From assembly GCF_002115745.1 (NCBI RefSeq), contig NZ_JFKB01000015.1, positions 17,498 through 81,497 on the forward strand: a stretch of DNA of 64,000 bases, given 5' to 3'. A program made the position numbers and the translations under genes. How positions within the stretch are numbered: position 1 is the first letter of the stretch; the number at the start of each line of letters is the position of its first letter. Source of the stretch: Thalassospira alkalitolerans. GTDB lineage: Bacteria; Pseudomonadota; Alphaproteobacteria; Rhodospirillales; Thalassospiraceae. Under the pieces are notes generated by a model that had not been told where the DNA came from, searched no databases, and worked only from the letters and a program-made list of their open reading frames with translations. Shown one piece after another: positions 61,508 through 64,000 of this stretch.

Positions 61508-63556
61508 TCAAGCCGCTCGGATGGTGCTTACAAAGCTATCCGTGGCGCCCTTAAGCGTTGTGAAGTTTTCCGACAGCATTGTGACGGCACTCAGCACATC
61601 GCCCGATGCCGATCCGGTTTCGCGCACAGCATCGCTGACCGATACGATGCTTGAACTGACAATCGTGGTGCCGGTTGCCGCCTGTTCGATATTGAACGCA
61701 ATTTCACGGGTGGCGGCGGTTTGTTCTTCAACAGCGGATGAAATCGTTGAAACGATCCCGTCCATTTCGCTGATTGTTTTGCCAATCAGTTCGATCCGGC
61801 TGACAGCATCGCCGGTTCGGGACTGAATATTTGCCACCTGCCGGGCGATTTCCTCGGTCGCTTTGGTCGATTGTACGGCAAGGTTTTTGACCTCGCCGGC
61901 AACAACAGCAAAACCTTTTCCAGCTTCACCGGCACGCGAGGCTTCGATTGTTGCATTCAGCGCCAGCATATTGGTCTGTTCGGCAATATCGGAGATCAGG
62001 CGCAGCACGGCTTCGATACTGTCGGATGCGTTGACCAATTCCTGCATACTGGCAAAGGTGTCTTGTGCCTGTTCGACGGCCTTATGTGCGACTTCCGAAG
62101 ACAAGATGACCTGACGGTTAATTTCCTCGATCGAAGCATTGAGTTCCTCGGTCGCCGACGCAACGGTTTGGACATTGCCACTGGCTTCTTCGGTGGCGGC
62201 GGCAACGGCCGCTGTCTGGCTGGATGCGGCACTGGCAAGATTTGACATGCTGTCCGCAGTTGCCTGTAATTCAACCGCAGCCGAGGCAACAGATTCAAGG
62301 ATCTGACCGACACTGGTGTTAAAACTATCGGCCGTCTGGTTCATGAAAGCACGCTGTGCCGCTTTGGCACGTTTTTCCTGTTCGATGGCTTCGGCTTCAA
62401 GTTGATTGTTGTGGATCGCGTTCTCCTTGAAAACCTGAACCGCACCGGCCATTTGACCGATTTCATCACGGCGCGCTTGCGACGGTATGACGACCTCCAA
62501 ATCACGATCGGCAAGTCGACGCATGACCCCGGTGATCGCCACAATCGGATGCGACAGACGATTGCCCAACAGCCACGCGATCACGATCCCCATCATTCCG
62601 CCAGCCAGTGACGCAATCAGGATATCCTTTTCGGCGGTTCCGACGGCACCCATCATCCGATCAAAAATGGTTTTCTCAACCGCTGTAATTTCGACCATCA
62701 GTTTTTCGGCATCAGAAATTATTTCCTGTGCCGCGATACGCATTTCCCCATTTACCGTATCTTCGATTTCAAGTTCATCCTTGCGAATTTTACCAAAGAC
62801 ATCGCGATGATCAGAAAACATCTTCATCGCATCCGCAATAACCAACCTGTCTTCGGAACTTTGAACATTCTGTTCAATCGACTTGAGTATCTTTTCAAGT
62901 TCGGAAAATTCAAATGCTGCCTTGTCACCAAAGCTGCTGTCTTGGCGACCAATCAGAATGTTGGCGTAAAGCTGGGCCAGCAGAGCATGTTCACGTGCAG
63001 AAACAACCTGCTTGAGCATTGTGAAATCACTGTTCATTTCGGCATGGCTGACAAGCGTATTAAGGTCTTCCAACACTTTGACCCCGTCGGGCTCCAACCG
63101 TTCCAAGATAAGCCCGTGATATTCATCACTGAGCTCCTTGGACCGTTCAAAATCATGCATATAGAGCGCAAGATCATCCGTCATCCGTTCGATCCGGGCC
63201 TGATGATCCGGATTGGTGAAGTGTTGCTTTGCCTGTTCCATCAAGGGCGCAAGAGCAGCCGCAATTTCATAGACGCGGTTGGCGTCTTCTTCATGCGCCG
63301 TATTGGCAAATTCACGGGCATGGGCGCTAAAGCGCAAGAATCGAGCTTCAATCTGACCGATAAGGGAAGCTTCTTCGACATGCAGCGCATATTCGTCAAT
63401 GTCTTTGGAAATGGTCACGAAGCTTAAAAAGGCAAAGACCAATACCGCGCCCAGAACAATCAGCACCACGGTAAAGCCCAGCAATATCTTCGTTCGAACC
63501 CGAAGGTTGGTTAGAAATCCAGCCTTGTCATCGGAAACAGCTTGAACAGTTGCCAC
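61508..63556 (-). CDS. Methyl-accepting chemotaxis protein with long periplasmic sensor
   Basis: 682 residues. TM1 at about 25-47 (ILLGFTVVLIVLGAVLVFAFL) and a helical periplasmic domain of about 260 residues, HBM-like, come first. TM2 (LIASLAGGMMGIVIAWLLG), HAMP and a cytoplasmic hairpin follow, with the tip DIAEQTNMLALNATIEASRA. No C-terminal CheR-binding pentapeptide. Signals to CheA; ligand unknown. ATG 63556 is 16 bases into the last intergenic region. Confidence 0.92.
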   Translation of the reverse strand: MATVQAVSDDKAGFLTNLRVRTKILLGFTVVLIVLGAVLVFAFLSFVTISKDIDEYALHVEEASLIGQIEARFLRFSAHAREFANTAHEEDANRVYEIAAALAPLMEQAKQHFTNPDHQARIERMTDDLALYMHDFERSKELSDEYHGLILERLEPDGVKVLEDLNTLVSHAEMNSDFTMLKQVVSAREHALLAQLYANILIGRQDSSFGDKAAFEFSELEKILKSIEQNVQSSEDRLVIADAMKMFSDHRDVFGKIRKDELEIEDTVNGEMRIAAQEIISDAEKLMVEITAVEKTIFDRMMGAVGTAEKDILIASLAGGMMGIVIAWLLGNRLSHPIVAITGVMRRLADRDLEVVIPSQARRDEIGQMAGAVQVFKENAIHNNQLEAEAIEQEKRAKAAQRAFMNQTADSFNTSVGQILESVASAAVELQATADSMSNLASAASSQTAAVAAATEEASGNVQTVASATEELNASIEEINRQVILSSEVAHKAVEQAQDTFASMQELVNASDSIEAVLRLISDIAEQTNMLALNATIEASRAGEAGKGFAVVAGEVKNLAVQSTKATEEIARQVANIQSRTGDAVSRIELIGKTISEMDGIVSTISSAVEEQTAATREIAFNIEQAATGTTIVSSSIVSVSDAVRETGSASGDVLSAVTMLSENFTTLKGATDSFVSTIRAA

Positions 63557-64000
63557 TTAACACTCCCCACATCTAGATTAACGCACGCCATTTCCGGTAC
63601 CGCCATCTGTGGGCTGTACCGGTTAATTGGCGCGACATTACCAGCGCATAAATCGCGCCAGTATGTTCATATGGTGAAACTAAACGGCCATTAAACCATC
63701 GCGCGATAATGTATTTAAGAAAGCTCATTAAAAGTTTAGTTCGCGAAACTTGATAAGCCCCGGAATTCACGATGTTTTTCGCCTGATTAAGGGAATTTCA
63801 GGATAAACGAATTGCAGGTATCTTTGACAAAGGCAATCGGCCGCCCACACGAATGCCGCCACAGAGACATCATCATCCATGGCCAAAAGTCTGCACACCA
63901 TGACATGGTAAAGCACACAACATCAGCATAAGTTCGCACGAAGATTCCAGGCACTAGATTGGGGCAATCCCCCTAGGCGGTGTTTACATTCAGGATTCCC
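63557..64000. other. Intergenic region at the right window edge
   Basis: No gene of usable length on either strand. Two small inverted repeats lie upstream of the chemoreceptor: CCGGTAC / GTACCGG (63594-63600, 63616-63622) and TGGCGCGA / TCGCGCCA (63628-63635, 63653-63660). They may belong to its promoter region. Beyond 63780 I see nothing else definable. Confidence 0.5.

Noticed and set aside
63573..63770. A 65-codon minus-strand frame upstream of the chemoreceptor
   Set aside because: No ribosome-binding site, no family, lies in the promoter region.

Overview
The window looks like chromosome of a marine alphaproteobacterium of the Rhodospirillales, most likely Thalassospira or a close relative. 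This is judged from gene content and moderate-to-high GC coding style, not from a database match. Most of it is ordinary core and metabolic DNA. Accessory DNA is concentrated at about 6-11 kb and 19.8-26 kb, with a small decayed locus near 59 kb.

Layout. 1-4.1 kb: a LacI-type regulator (cut by the window edge), paired operators, gluconokinase and a TRAP transporter (dctP-dctQ-dctM), probably one sugar-acid uptake unit. 4.2-6 kb: ACC deaminase (acdS) with its divergent Lrp-type regulator. 6-11.1 kb: accessory block with hipBA, a fragment of an acdR-like gene, an NgoMIV-like restriction-modification pair, and a repeat-containing exported protein. 11.2-19.8 kb: glutathione reductase, dGTPase, an amidohydrolase, siroheme/APS reductase genes and heme A synthase. 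19.8-26 kb: mosaic accessory block with a LysE exporter, a SIR2-HerA antiphage pair, a broken type I secretion remnant, and a second degenerate copy of the 3' end of the neighbouring DUF3422 gene. 26-34.4 kb: DUF3422, tldD, and an outer-membrane barrel / FecR / CHASE2-adenylate cyclase operon. 34.5-42.8 kb: two tandem low-specificity threonine aldolases and a complete dipeptide ABC transporter (dppABCDF). 42.9-64 kb: RhtB exporter, Tat-exported amine oxidase, copper-handling proteins, fumC, chorismate mutase, gshA, rsmE, ubiA, a Na+/H+ antiporter, a METTL20-like methyltransferase, DUF4170, ubiD, a decayed ccdAB locus, pmbA and a chemoreceptor. tldD and pmbA, the two halves of the TldD/TldE protease, are both present but 33 kb apart.

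The most interesting signal is not a gene. A short motif (consensus close to AAATAAATCTGTCCCCTTTT) occurs at six places, and every copy I found lies at an edge of accessory cargo. Inverted copies bracket the restriction-modification pair and the SIR2-HerA pair. Same-orientation copies bracket the LysE gene and the secretion remnant, the latter with a perfect 27-bp direct repeat. Several copies sit exactly where a reading frame is amputated. A second short motif (GGGTCAGGACC / GGGTCAGGTGCC) lies beside ltaE, dppF and both ends of ubiD, the last next to a ccdB gene with an internal deletion. I read these as recombination or mini-element ends that assembled defence and other cassettes here; that is inference.

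Limits: start sites were chosen by eye from ribosome-binding sites and family length. No tRNA, rRNA, CRISPR array or intact transposase was recognised.
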